A stretch of 15,644 bases of DNA from Giesbergeria sp. GTDB taxonomy: Bacteria; Pseudomonadota; Gammaproteobacteria; Burkholderiales; Burkholderiaceae_C. Below the pieces are notes generated by a model. It worked only from the letters and a program-made list of their open reading frames with translations. It was not told the origin of the DNA and made no database searches. Below are positions 1-7,174 of the stretch, piece after piece. The translations under genes and the position numbers were made by a program. Position 1 is the first letter of the stretch, and the number at the start of each line of letters is the position of its first letter. The stretch lies in the NCBI GenBank assembly GCA_017998735.1, contig JAGOCN010000005.1:1-15644 (forward strand), in the 5' to 3' direction.

Positions 1-1091
1 TCGCGCTCCAGCCGCTCCTGCACGATTTCCATGTGCAGCAGGCCCAAAAAGCCGCAGCGAAAGCCAAAGCCCAGCGCCTGCGACACCTCGGGCTCGTAGT
101 GCAGCGAAGCGTCGTTCAGCTTGAGCTTTTCCAGCGCGTCGCGCAGCTGGTCGTATTCGCTGGCTTCGGTCGGGTACAGGCCAGCAAACACCTGCGGCTG
201 GATTTCCTTGAAGCCGGGCAGCGCCTGGGCGGCCGGGCCGAGGTTGTTGGGCAGCTTGCGTTCCAGCGTGATGGTGTCGCCCACCTTGGCAGCCTGCAGC
301 TCCTTGATGCCGCAAATCACAAAACCCACCTCGCCGGCGCGCAGCGCGTTGCGCGGCTCGGTGGCGGGCGTGAACACGCCCAGCGAACCGGCTTCGTAGG
401 CAGCGCCGGTGGCCATCATCTTGATGCGTTCGTTTTTCTTCAGCTGGCCATCGACCACGCGCACCAGCATGACCACGCCCACATAGGAGTCAAACCAGCT
501 GTCGATGATCATGGCGCGCAGCGGCGCGTCGGGGTTGCCCTTGGGCGGTGGCACCTTGGCCACCACGGCTTCCAGAATTTCGTCAATGCCCATGCCGGTC
601 TTGGCCGAGCAGGGAATGGCGTCGGTGGCGTCGATGCCGATCACGTCCTCGATTTCGGCCCGGGCGTTGTCCGGGTCGGCGTTGGGCAGGTCCATCTTGT
701 TCAGCACCGGCAGCACTTCCACGCCCTGCTCGAGCGCGGTGTAGCAGTTGGCCACGGTCTGCGCTTCCACGCCCTGGGAGGCATCGACCACCAGCAGCGC
801 GCCTTCGCAGGCCGACAGCGAGCGGCTCACCTCGTAGGAAAAGTCGACGTGGCCAGGGGTATCGATCAGGTTCAGGTTGTAGACCTGGCCGTCCTGCGCC
901 TTGTACTGTAGCGCCGCTGTTTGCGCCTTGATGGTGATGCCGCGCTCTTTCTCGATGTCCATCGAGTCCAGCACCTGGGCTTCCATCTGGCGGTCGGCCA
1001 ACCCGCCGCAGCGCTGGATCAGGCGGTCGGCCAGCGTGGATTTGCCATGGTCGATGTGGGCAATGATGGAAAAGTTTCTGATGTGATTCAT
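1..1091 (-). CDS. lepA: Elongation factor 4 (LepA), N-terminal part, cut by window edge
   Basis: Ribosome-associated translational GTPase (EF-4) of the EF-G superfamily; the family is reported to back-translocate or remodel stalled ribosomes and is found in cytosol and membrane fractions. The first 363 codons are visible and the frame is open to the window edge; full-length LepA is about 600 residues. The start ATG gives [19 protein letters not shown], the typical family N-terminus. Visible G-domain motifs are AHIDHGKST (P-loop, residues 11-19), the switch I stretch ERGITIK (49-55), DTPGHVDF (77-84) and NKMD (131-134). The last visible residues, near [13 protein letters not shown], belong to the EF-G-like domain. 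It follows the mucD protease gene on the same strand after a 321-bp gap holding a terminator. No clear Shine-Dalgarno site precedes the ATG. In many proteobacteria lepB (signal peptidase) follows, but that lies outside the window. Confidence 0.97.
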   Translation of the reverse strand, partial: MNHIRNFSIIAHIDHGKSTLADRLIQRCGGLADRQMEAQVLDSMDIEKERGITIKAQTAALQYKAQDGQVYNLNLIDTPGHVDFSYEVSRSLSACEGALLVVDASQGVEAQTVANCYTALEQGVEVLPVLNKMDLPNADPDNARAEIEDVIGIDATDAIPCSAKTGMGIDEILEAVVAKVPPPKGNPDAPLRAMIIDSWFDSYVGVVMLVRVVDGQLKKNERIKMMATGAAYEAGSLGVFTPATEPRNALRAGEVGFVICGIKELQAAKVGDTITLERKLPNNLGPAAQALPGFKEIQPQVFAGLYPTEASEYDQLRDALEKLKLNDASLHYEPEVSQALGFGFRCGFLGLLHMEIVQERLER

Positions 1092-1132
1092 CAAGGAAAA
1101 GCGTCAAAGTGGTTGAACAGCCAAGGCAGATA

Positions 1133-1167
1133 CAAGAAAAAAGGGCGCGTCGACTGGTGACGCGCCC
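1133..1167 (-). terminator. Intrinsic terminator in the lepA leader
   Basis: On the minus strand a perfect 9-bp stem, GGGCGCGTC (1167-1159) paired with GACGCGCCC (1151-1143), encloses a 7-nt loop and is followed at once by six T residues and CTTG. This is a classical Rho-independent terminator. It ends about 45 nt before the lepA start codon. It may end the mucD transcript or act as an attenuator on a lepA leader. Confidence 0.85.
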
Positions 1168-1207
1168 TGAACCAACAATCCTTGGCAACTGCGATGGTTG
1201 GAGCCCG

Positions 1208-1236
1208 ATTGTAGGCAATAACACCGCAGTGGCGAA
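1208..1236 (-). promoter_or_regulatory. Candidate sigma-70 promoter for lepA
   Basis: On the minus strand TACAAT (1213-1208; five of six matches to TATAAT) lies 17 nt downstream of TTCGCC (1236-1231; three of six matches to TTGACA). Transcription would begin near 1200, giving a leader of about 110 nt that includes the terminator at 1133-1167. The weak -35 makes this a candidate only. Confidence 0.35.
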
Positions 1237-1238
1237 TT

Positions 1239-1306
1239 CGGGCACGTGCCCGCTGCATTGGCAGGCGGCGCCTGCAGGGCTTGTGTGCTGCACAAAAGCC
1301 CTGCAG
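1239..1306. other. Cluster of palindromes between mucD and lepA
   Basis: Three inverted repeats lie close together. The first is the perfect 14-bp palindrome CGGGCACGTGCCCG at 1239-1252. The second is GCAGGC-ggc-GCCTGC at 1261-1275. The third is a long hairpin at 1272-1306, with CTGCAGGGC pairing with GCCCTGCAG and an inner TTGTG/CACAA stem. None is followed by a T-run on either strand, so they are not classical terminators. With the terminator and promoter candidate nearer lepA, they fill the 321-bp gap 1092-1412, in which no gene is seen. The 14-mer sits just upstream of the candidate lepA -35, where an operator could lie. Confidence 0.6.
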
Positions 1307-1412
1307 TTTATCAACAACCCCTGTGCAGGCCGGGCCGCGCACGGACAGTGGCCGGCACCGCTGCTGCCCGCCTGGCAGTTGCTCTGGCGTTGGGCGCAAG
1401 CCGGACTGATTT

Positions 1413-2900
1413 TCAGCGCGCTGGACGGATCAGCGCGTACTGCGCCCATTCACCCCGGCGAAACAGCACGTTCAGCGGCTTGGTGCGGTCGGCCTTGGCA
1501 ACGGCGGCTTCAAAGTCCTTGACGCTGCCCACTTCCGTGTTGGCAATCGCCAGGATCACATCGCCCTCGCGCAGACCGGCACGGGCGGCCGCGTCGGAGG
1601 CCTGCTCAATGCGCACGCCGCCCTTGACTTTGAGCTCTTTTTTCTGCGCATCGGTCAGCTCGGCCACTGCCAGACCCAGCTGGCGCGCTGCGGCAGACGC
1701 CTGCGGCTTGTCGGCCTGCTCGTCACTCTTTTTGGCCACTGGCGTTTCAGGCTCGATTTCGGCAATGGTGACGGTCAGGTCGCGGTTGCTGCCCCGGCGG
1801 AACACCGTGATGGTGCTCTTGGTGCCCGGCTTGGTGTTGCCCACCATGCGCGGCAGGTCGGCCACCTTGTCGATGGCCTTGCCTTCAAAGCGCGTGATCA
1901 CGTCACCCGCCTCGATGCCGGCCTTTTCTGCGGGCGAGCCGTTTTCCACGCCGGTCACCAGCGCGCCTTGCTGCTTTTTCAGGCCCAGGGATTCGGCCAC
2001 GTCCTTGGCCACCGGGCCGATCTGCACGCCGATGCGCCCGCGCGTCACGCGGCCGGTGGCGCGCAGCTGGTCGCTCACGCGGATGGCTTCGTCGATCGGG
2101 ATGGCAAAGGAAATGCCCATGAAACCGCCCGAGCGTGAATAGATCTGGCTGTTGATGCCCACCACCTCACCGCGCATGTTGAGCAGCGGCCCGCCCGAGT
2201 TGCCGGGGTTGATGGCCACATCGGTCTGGATGAAGGGCAGGTAGTCGCCGGTATCGCGCTGCTTGGCGCTGACGATGCCGGCGGTCACGGTGTTCTCCAG
2301 GCCAAAAGGCGAACCGATGGCCACCACCCATTCGCCCACCTTGAGGCGCGTGATGTCGCCAATCTTCACAGCGGGCAGGCCCGTGGCCTCGATCTTCAGC
2401 ACCGCCACGTCGGTGCGCTTGTCGGCACCAATGATTTTTGCCTTGAATTCGCGCTGGTCGGTCAGCGTGACCAGCACTTCGTCGGCGCCATCGACCACGT
2501 GCGCATTGGTCATCACAAAGCCATCTGCGCTCAGGATGAAGCCCGACCCCACGCCCCGGGGCTGGTCCTGCTCAGGCTGCTGCTGCGGCTTTTGCTGCTG
2601 GCGCGGCGTGTTGGGCAGTGGAATGCCAAAGCGTTTGAAAAATTCCAGCATGTCCGGGTCCATGCCGCTGGCTGCGCCCCGCGAACCGGATTTTTCAAGG
2701 GTGCGGATGTTGACCACCGCCGGCCCCACCTGCTCCACCAGGTCGGTGAAATCGGGCAGGCCGCGCACGGAAGGCGCCACGGCCTGGGGCGCCTGGGCGT
2801 GCGCTGCCGTCACAGGCACCAGTGCCATGCTGGCAGTGGCAGCGAACACACCTGCCACGGCGCCGGACTGCAACAACAATTTCCAATCGGGTTTTTTCAT
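1413..2900 (-). CDS. mucD: Periplasmic Do-family serine endoprotease (MucD/DegQ type)
   Basis: HtrA/Do-type protease of 495 residues that degrades or refolds damaged envelope proteins in the periplasm. The chosen ATG gives MKKPDWK followed by a hydrophobic stretch (about 10-30) and a signal-peptidase site after TAAHA (31-35). The trypsin-like domain carries the triad His134 (TNAHVV), Asp164 (RTDVAV) and Ser235 (NPGNSGGP). Two PDZ domains follow at about 285-380 and 405-490. A Gln/Pro-rich linker at 100-114 matches the flexible LA-loop region of the family. The frame extends 150 codons upstream, but that part crosses a repeat and lacks protease similarity, so it is not coding. It lies downstream of rpoE and rseA with 500 bp between, and a sigma-E-type promoter precedes it. 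MucD limits sigma-E signalling in Pseudomonas; a similar role here is inferred from position. Confidence 0.95.
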   Translation of the reverse strand: MKKPDWKLLLQSGAVAGVFAATASMALVPVTAAHAQAPQAVAPSVRGLPDFTDLVEQVGPAVVNIRTLEKSGSRGAASGMDPDMLEFFKRFGIPLPNTPRQQQKPQQQPEQDQPRGVGSGFILSADGFVMTNAHVVDGADEVLVTLTDQREFKAKIIGADKRTDVAVLKIEATGLPAVKIGDITRLKVGEWVVAIGSPFGLENTVTAGIVSAKQRDTGDYLPFIQTDVAINPGNSGGPLLNMRGEVVGINSQIYSRSGGFMGISFAIPIDEAIRVSDQLRATGRVTRGRIGVQIGPVAKDVAESLGLKKQQGALVTGVENGSPAEKAGIEAGDVITRFEGKAIDKVADLPRMVGNTKPGTKSTITVFRRGSNRDLTVTIAEIEPETPVAKKSDEQADKPQASAAARQLGLAVAELTDAQKKELKVKGGVRIEQASDAAARAGLREGDVILAIANTEVGSVKDFEAAVAKADRTKPLNVLFRRGEWAQYALIRPAR

Positions 2901-2947
2901 CAAAAGTCTTTCTGAAATCGGGAGAAATGCACCTGGAACACGGTAAA

Positions 2948-2976
2948 TAAGAAAGGCAAGGCGGTATTTAAGTTCC
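2948..2976 (-). promoter_or_regulatory. Sigma-E (RpoE/AlgU-type) promoter for mucD
   Basis: On the minus strand GGAACTT (2976-2970) is followed after 17 nt by TCTTA (2952-2948). The known RpoE/AlgU consensus is GAACTT, 16-17 nt, TCtgA, so the -35 is perfect and four of five -10 positions match. Transcription would start near 2941, leaving a leader of about 40 nt before the mucD ATG. It is the only intergenic GAACTT I found on the coding strand, and it precedes the gene most often under sigma-E control. Confidence 0.7.
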
Positions 2977-3112
2977 GTGCCGTCCGCAGTGGTGCCCGGC
3001 TGAAAGGGTGCGAATGCAGTGGCGTTGCCGGCCTGAATGCCTGGAGCGGCTTCAGGCGGGCCGAACGGTGCGGTGCCGGGCCGGCACAGCCTGTGCCACG
3101 GGTTTGCAGCTG

Positions 3113-3214
3113 TGCAGATTAGGGTTTTTTGGCAAAAAGTGCCTCCAGCGTATGTGCAGCCTGCGCCAGCAGCTCCTTTTTTGATAGCGAATTTCAACGC
3201 TTTCCACAAAAGGA
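3113..3214 (+). repeat. Dispersed intergenic repeat, copy A
   Basis: Positions 3139-3188 match 5410-5459 at 48 of 50 bases with no gap (core CAGCCTGCGCCAGCAGCTCC, ending TTGATAGC). Weaker similarity extends on both sides at the same offset of 2271 bp, for about 100 bp in total. Orientation is the same as copy B. The ends GCCTCCAGC and TTGATAGC resemble those of the shorter elements at 8896-8931 and 14291-14341. It has no coding role; the continuous translation through it is incidental. Confidence 0.85.
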
Positions 3215-3400
3215 TGCCGTGCCGTGCAGGGCAAGGATGCTTGAGCGCAGGCATGCCATTGCGCAGTACAGGCTTGGTGCACGGAAAAGCCCGCTGCCTG
3301 GATGCGCTTATTGCTGCAGAAGTGCAAAGGCGGTGCATGCACACAATCACGGCAGACGTGCCGCCTCGCCCGTCTGCCGGAAAACCAGCGGCCTGAAGGC

Positions 3401-4066
3401 TCAGCGCGCCGGCGCCTCGAAGGTGGCGTTGCGCAGAAAGCCGGCCGGCATCTGCAGCGCGGTGGTGCTGCCAAACTGCCGGTGCGCGGCCAGCAGCTCG
3501 TCCAGCCGGGGGTCGCGGAGCATGGTGGCCGAGGAGGAAGACGCCTCGGCACCGGCTGCGGCCTGCTGCACTGGCGCCTGTGCGGGTGCCGGCCTTGCGG
3601 CACCGGTTCCGGCAGCTGCCAGCTGCTGGCCTGAAGCGCCTTGCTGCTGCAGGCGGTCAAAGGAATTCCACCCCACCGAGGCCACCACCGCCAGCGATGC
3701 CAGACCGGCCAGCATCTTCCAGCGAAACACCGAGGCATTGGCCGACTGCGGCAAGGCGCTGTCGGCTTTGGCCGGAACCACCTGCTGCAAGGCGGCGTCC
3801 TGCAGCGTTGCCGCGGGCAACGGCTGCTCTTGCGCCAGGCGCTGCTGAAAGCGCGCCAGAAAAGCACTGCTGGACGCGCCATGCGCTGCCAGCTCGGTCG
3901 AACGCAGGGCATCGCCCACGACATGGTAGGCAAGCCAGGTGGCACGGCCTTCCGGCTGCTCTGCAGAGTGCAGCGCCTGCAACCACTCGCCGCCCTGCAG
4001 CTGGCCGTCCATCAGGGCAGACAGCTGCTCTCGTTCGCGTTCCATTTTTTTCAAATCTTCGTTCAT
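3401..4066 (-). CDS. rseA: Sigma-E anti-sigma factor RseA (MucA-like)
   Basis: Single-pass inner-membrane protein of 221 residues that holds sigma-E inactive until regulated proteolysis releases it. The N-terminal cytoplasmic domain (about 10-80) carries the family signature: LSALMDGQL (15-23), a Trp-Leu near 44-45 and VVGDALR (49-55), as in the RseA N-terminal sigma-binding fold. One transmembrane segment lies at about 118-134 (MLAGLASLAVVASVGW). The Ala/Gln/Pro-rich periplasmic tail ends in a conserved-looking block (184-213: LRDPRLDELLAAHRQFGS and after). The start is supported by AGGTG four bases before the ATG. It follows rpoE by 73 bp, as expected for a sigma/anti-sigma pair. The usual next gene, rseB, is missing. 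Function is inferred from family and position. Confidence 0.88.
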   Translation of the reverse strand: MNEDLKKMEREREQLSALMDGQLQGGEWLQALHSAEQPEGRATWLAYHVVGDALRSTELAAHGASSSAFLARFQQRLAQEQPLPAATLQDAALQQVVPAKADSALPQSANASVFRWKMLAGLASLAVVASVGWNSFDRLQQQGASGQQLAAAGTGAARPAPAQAPVQQAAAGAEASSSSATMLRDPRLDELLAAHRQFGSTTALQMPAGFLRNATFEAPAR

Positions 4067-4139
4067 GTGTCACCTGTGCACGCTTTCCAACCGCCTCGGG
4101 GCAGCGGGAACACCGCAGAAAAAATGCCACAAGAAAAAT

Positions 4140-4778
4140 TCACCACCGCTTTCCTGCCTGGTTTTCCAGCAAAGGCCGGACCCGTGCAGAAATGGCTTCG
4201 CGCGCCCTGAAGATGCGCGAGCGCACGGTACCGATGGGGCACTCCATGGCAGTGGCGATTTCCTCGTAACTCAATCCCTCGATTTCCCTGAGCGTGACGG
4301 CCTGCCGCAAATCTTCAGGCAGTGCCTGCATGGCTGCATTCACCGCTTCTGCAATTTCCTTGGCGGCCAGCACGGTCTCGGGGGTTTCTTCGCTGGTTGG
4401 TTCACGCCCGAAGTAAGAAGTTTCATCTTCGTCGTCGCTGCTGCGCAGGGCACCTTCGTAGATGACCGGGTTGCGCTTGAGGTCCATCAGCGCTTTTTTG
4501 GCGGTGTTGACGGCAATCCGGTACAGCCAGGTGTAGAACTGCGCTTCGCCGCGAAACTGGTGCAGGGCGCGGTAGGCGCGGATGAAGGTTTCCTGTGCAA
4601 TGTCCTGCACCAGGTCGGTGTCGCGCACCATGCGGCCAATCAGGCGCTCGATGCGGCGCTGGTACTTGATGACCAGCAGCTCATAGGCCCGCTGGTCGCC
4701 GGCCACGGTGCGCTCGACCAGTTGCAGGTCGCTGTCGTTGGAAGGCAGGGGTGCTGGAGAGGGGACGGGGGCGTTCAT
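4140..4778 (-). CDS. rpoE: ECF sigma factor RpoE (sigma-E/AlgU)
   Basis: Extracytoplasmic-function sigma factor of 212 residues that directs RNA polymerase to envelope-stress promoters. Sigma region 2 spans roughly residues 24-95 and includes DLVQDIAQETFIRAYRAL (55-72) and FYTWLYRIAVNTAKK (81-95). Region 4 spans about 150-205 and includes LPEDLRQAVTLREIEGLSY and the helix-turn-helix around EEIATAMECPIGTVRSRI. Between them is an acidic linker (SSDDEDET). Length and motifs match the RpoE/AlgU group rather than FecI-type factors. The N-terminal tail (PVPSPAPLPSND) is Pro-rich and the ATG lacks a clear ribosome-binding site. It lies between a small membrane-protein gene and its anti-sigma gene. 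No sigma-E-type promoter was seen directly upstream of rpoE, so any autoregulation would need a more distant promoter. Confidence 0.97.
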   Translation of the reverse strand: MNAPVPSPAPLPSNDSDLQLVERTVAGDQRAYELLVIKYQRRIERLIGRMVRDTDLVQDIAQETFIRAYRALHQFRGEAQFYTWLYRIAVNTAKKALMDLKRNPVIYEGALRSSDDEDETSYFGREPTSEETPETVLAAKEIAEAVNAAMQALPEDLRQAVTLREIEGLSYEEIATAMECPIGTVRSRIFRAREAISARVRPLLENQAGKRW

Positions 4779-4811
4779 GGAAAAGCGGCTTCACGCCTGT
4801 ACGGAGGTTCT

Positions 4812-5252
4812 TCAGGCGGAATGCGGCGCACCAGCAGCACCGGGCTTGGGGCGCGAATATACCGCACGGCGCAGGTCGGGCCAGCGCTCGGCTGCCGAGC
4901 GCCGCTCCAGCCAGGCCCAGAGCGGCCGAAGGCCGGGGCGGTGCATCCGCACCCAGACAACGGCCTGCAAATCCAGACACACCTCCACTGCCGAAACCGG
5001 CTGTGAAACCGGTTGCTGCAGACCGCGCAGGTTTTCCACAGTCCAGCACTGGCCGCTCCAGACCAGTTCGCCCACCGGCGAGCGCGCCCAGAAATGCCAG
5101 GCGCATGCCGCGCCCAGCGCCCAGACAGCAATGGCCAAGCCCAAGTGCAAAGGGGTTTTCACCGCGTCGCTCAGGGCCCATGCTCCCAGCAGCAGCGCGC
5201 CCAGGGCGGCCAGCACCGCCAGACACCCCCCGAGCACGGTGCTGCGCGCCAT
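4812..5252 (-). CDS. Small predicted membrane protein upstream of rpoE, unknown function
   Basis: Predicted protein of 146 residues if the ATG at 5252 is used. Two hydrophobic segments lie near the N-terminus (about 8-28, LGGCLAVLAALGALLLGAW, and about 37-54, LGLAIAVWALGAACAWHF). A soluble C-terminal part of about 90 residues follows, rich in Trp and Arg, with LDLQAVVWVRM and RWPDLRRAVYSRP. Two N-terminal membrane helices before a small basic domain recall YgfX/CptA-like proteins, but the similarity is weak and I do not assign the function. The start is uncertain: no Shine-Dalgarno site is seen, and the in-frame GTG at 5294 would add 14 residues including APFVRYP, which may belong to the protein. 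It ends 33 bp before rpoE and probably shares its transcript. Confidence 0.7.
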   Translation of the reverse strand: MARSTVLGGCLAVLAALGALLLGAWALSDAVKTPLHLGLAIAVWALGAACAWHFWARSPVGELVWSGQCWTVENLRGLQQPVSQPVSAVEVCLDLQAVVWVRMHRPGLRPLWAWLERRSAAERWPDLRRAVYSRPKPGAAGAPHSA

Positions 5253-5383
5253 CGGGTAACGCACAAAGGGTGCGCAGCGGGTGTCAGTCAGCACGGCAGG
5301 GGTTTGCACAAAAAAGGTGTGTCTTGCAGGCAGAAAAGCAGGTGACCGGGCTGGGCCAGGCAGCAGGCCGACAACGACCCTGC

Positions 5384-5485
5384 TGCAAACTCGGAATTTA
5401 TGGAAAAAAGTGCCTCCAGCACATGTGCAGCCTGCGCCAGCAGCTCCTTTTTTGATAGCAGAAACCAAGGTTTTCTGCCAAAAGA
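5384..5485 (+). repeat. Dispersed intergenic repeat, copy B
   Basis: Second copy of the repeat at 3113-3214, in the same orientation. Positions 5410-5459 match copy A at 48 of 50 bases; the two differences lie side by side in the arm (AC here, GT in copy A). It lies 40 bp downstream of the fabF stop codon, in the 272-bp gap before the small membrane-protein gene. Its inner edge, GCAGAAACC...GGTTTTCTGC (5458-5478), forms a short hairpin. Otherwise the gap 5253-5524 contains nothing recognised. Confidence 0.85.
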
Positions 5486-5524
5486 CTGCAGGCCGGCCAG
5501 GGCAGCAATGCGCTGGCGTGCGTG

Positions 5525-6769
5525 TCAGATGCGCTTGAAAACCAGCGAACCGTTGGTGCCACCAAAACCGAAGTTGTTTTTCAGCGCCACATCGATTTTC
5601 ATGTCGCGTGCCGTGTTGGCGCAGTAGTCCAGATCGCACTCCGGGTCCTGGTGGTCCAGGTTGATGGTTGGCGGCGCCTTCTGGTCGTGCAGGGCCAGCA
5701 CGGTGAAGATGCTTTCAATGCCGCCAGCGCCGCCCAGCAGGTGGCCGGTCATCGATTTGGTGGAACTGACCACGGTGCGCCTGGCGTGATCGCCCAGCGC
5801 TGCCTTGATGGCATGGGTTTCGTTGATGTCGCCCAGCGGTGTCGAGGTGCCGTGGGCATTGAGGTAGTCGACCTGGTCGGCCGACATGCCGGCATTGCGC
5901 AGCGCATTCACCATGGCGCGGCGCGGGCCGTCCATGCTGGGCGCGGTCATGTGGCCGGCGTCGGCGCTTCTGCCATAGCCGCTCAGTTCGGCGTAGATTT
6001 TGGCGCCGCGGGCCTTGGCGTGTTCGTACTCTTCCAGCACCATCACGCCGGCGCCCTCGCCCAGCACAAAACCGTCGCGGTCGCGGTCCCAGGGGCGGGA
6101 CGCCGCTGCGGGATCGTCGTTGCGTGTGGACAGGGCGCGCATGGCGGCAAAGCCGCCCACGCCCAACGGCGAAATGGTGGCTTCGGTGCCGCCGGCCACC
6201 ACCACATCGGCGTCGCCGTACTCGATCATGCGGCCGGCTTCGCCAATGCAGTGCAGACCGGTGGTGCAGGCAGTGACGACGGCCAGGTTCGGGCCCTTGA
6301 AGCCAAAACGCATCGACACATGCCCTGCCACCATGTTGATGATGGACGCCGGCACGAAAAACGGCGTGATGCGGCGCGGGCCCCGGCTGGTGTATTCGGT
6401 ATGGGTGTTTTCAATCAGCGGCAGACCGCCGATGCCCGAGCCAATGACGCAGGCGATGCGTGTGGCCAGCTCTTCGTCCAGGGCGTCGCCGGTGGGCAGG
6501 CCCGCGTCGGCAATGGCCTGCGCAGCCGCAGCCACGCCAAAGTGGATGAAGCTGTCCATGGTGCGGGCATCTTTGGCACTCATGTATGCACCGAGATCAA
6601 AACCCTTGACCTCGCCAGCAATCTTGCAGGAGAAATCCGACGTGTCGAACTTCGTGATGAGACCAATGCCGGACTGGCCGGCGAGGATGTTGGCCCAGGC
6701 CTCTGCCACGGTGTTGCCCACCGGACAGATGCAACCCAGACCGGTCACGACAACGCGACGACGGCTCAT
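5525..6769 (-). CDS. fabF: 3-oxoacyl-ACP synthase II (KAS II)
   Basis: Condensing enzyme that elongates acyl-ACP with malonyl-ACP in cytosolic type II fatty-acid synthesis; KAS II also governs the temperature-dependent C16:1 to C18:1 step in E. coli. The 414 residues match the family length. The thiolase-fold triad is Cys168 (VVTACTTG), His306 ([11 protein letters not shown]) and His343 (KSMTGHLLG). Further KAS signatures are [15 protein letters not shown] and the C-terminal [15 protein letters not shown]. The N-terminus [19 protein letters not shown] is typical, and AAGG lies nine bases before the ATG. It is the last fab gene and follows acpP by 50 bp, as in E. coli. Confidence 0.99.
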   Translation of the reverse strand: MSRRRVVVTGLGCICPVGNTVAEAWANILAGQSGIGLITKFDTSDFSCKIAGEVKGFDLGAYMSAKDARTMDSFIHFGVAAAAQAIADAGLPTGDALDEELATRIACVIGSGIGGLPLIENTHTEYTSRGPRRITPFFVPASIINMVAGHVSMRFGFKGPNLAVVTACTTGLHCIGEAGRMIEYGDADVVVAGGTEATISPLGVGGFAAMRALSTRNDDPAAASRPWDRDRDGFVLGEGAGVMVLEEYEHAKARGAKIYAELSGYGRSADAGHMTAPSMDGPRRAMVNALRNAGMSADQVDYLNAHGTSTPLGDINETHAIKAALGDHARRTVVSSTKSMTGHLLGGAGGIESIFTVLALHDQKAPPTINLDHQDPECDLDYCANTARDMKIDVALKNNFGFGGTNGSLVFKRI

Positions 6770-6819
6770 GCAATAAAACCTTGTGCTGGTGGTTCCGGAC
6801 AGCTGCGCTGGCGCGCAGT

Positions 6820-7134
<315 letters not shown>

Positions 7135-7174
7135 CTAGCACAGGCACCGGTCCGAAGGCAGTTGCAGCCACCGG

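Larger units (their letters stand above)
2901..3400. other. 500-bp gap between rseA and mucD with no credible gene
   Basis: No frame here shows protein-family features or normal coding texture. The stretch holds the sigma-E-type promoter (2948-2976), two overlapping palindromes (3073-3097) and one copy of a roughly 100-bp dispersed repeat (3113-3214). The remainder, about 3215-3400, shows nothing recognisable. In many Burkholderiales and Pseudomonas this position holds rseB/mucB (about 1 kb); neither it nor a recognisable remnant is present. Confidence 0.7.

Noticed and set aside
3139..3188. Repeat core as an intrinsic terminator or a CRISPR repeat
   Set aside because: It forms only short stems, has no stem plus T-run in the transcribed direction, and the two copies are 2.3 kb apart rather than arrayed with spacers.
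2901..3350. N-terminal extension of mucD by 150 codons
   Set aside because: It crosses the repeat and the sigma-E promoter and would hide the signal peptide; the ATG at 2900 gives a normal exported protease.
3939..5006. Plus-strand open frame of 355 codons opposite rpoE and rseA
   Set aside because: It is antisense to the clearly recognised sigma and anti-sigma genes and shows no family features.
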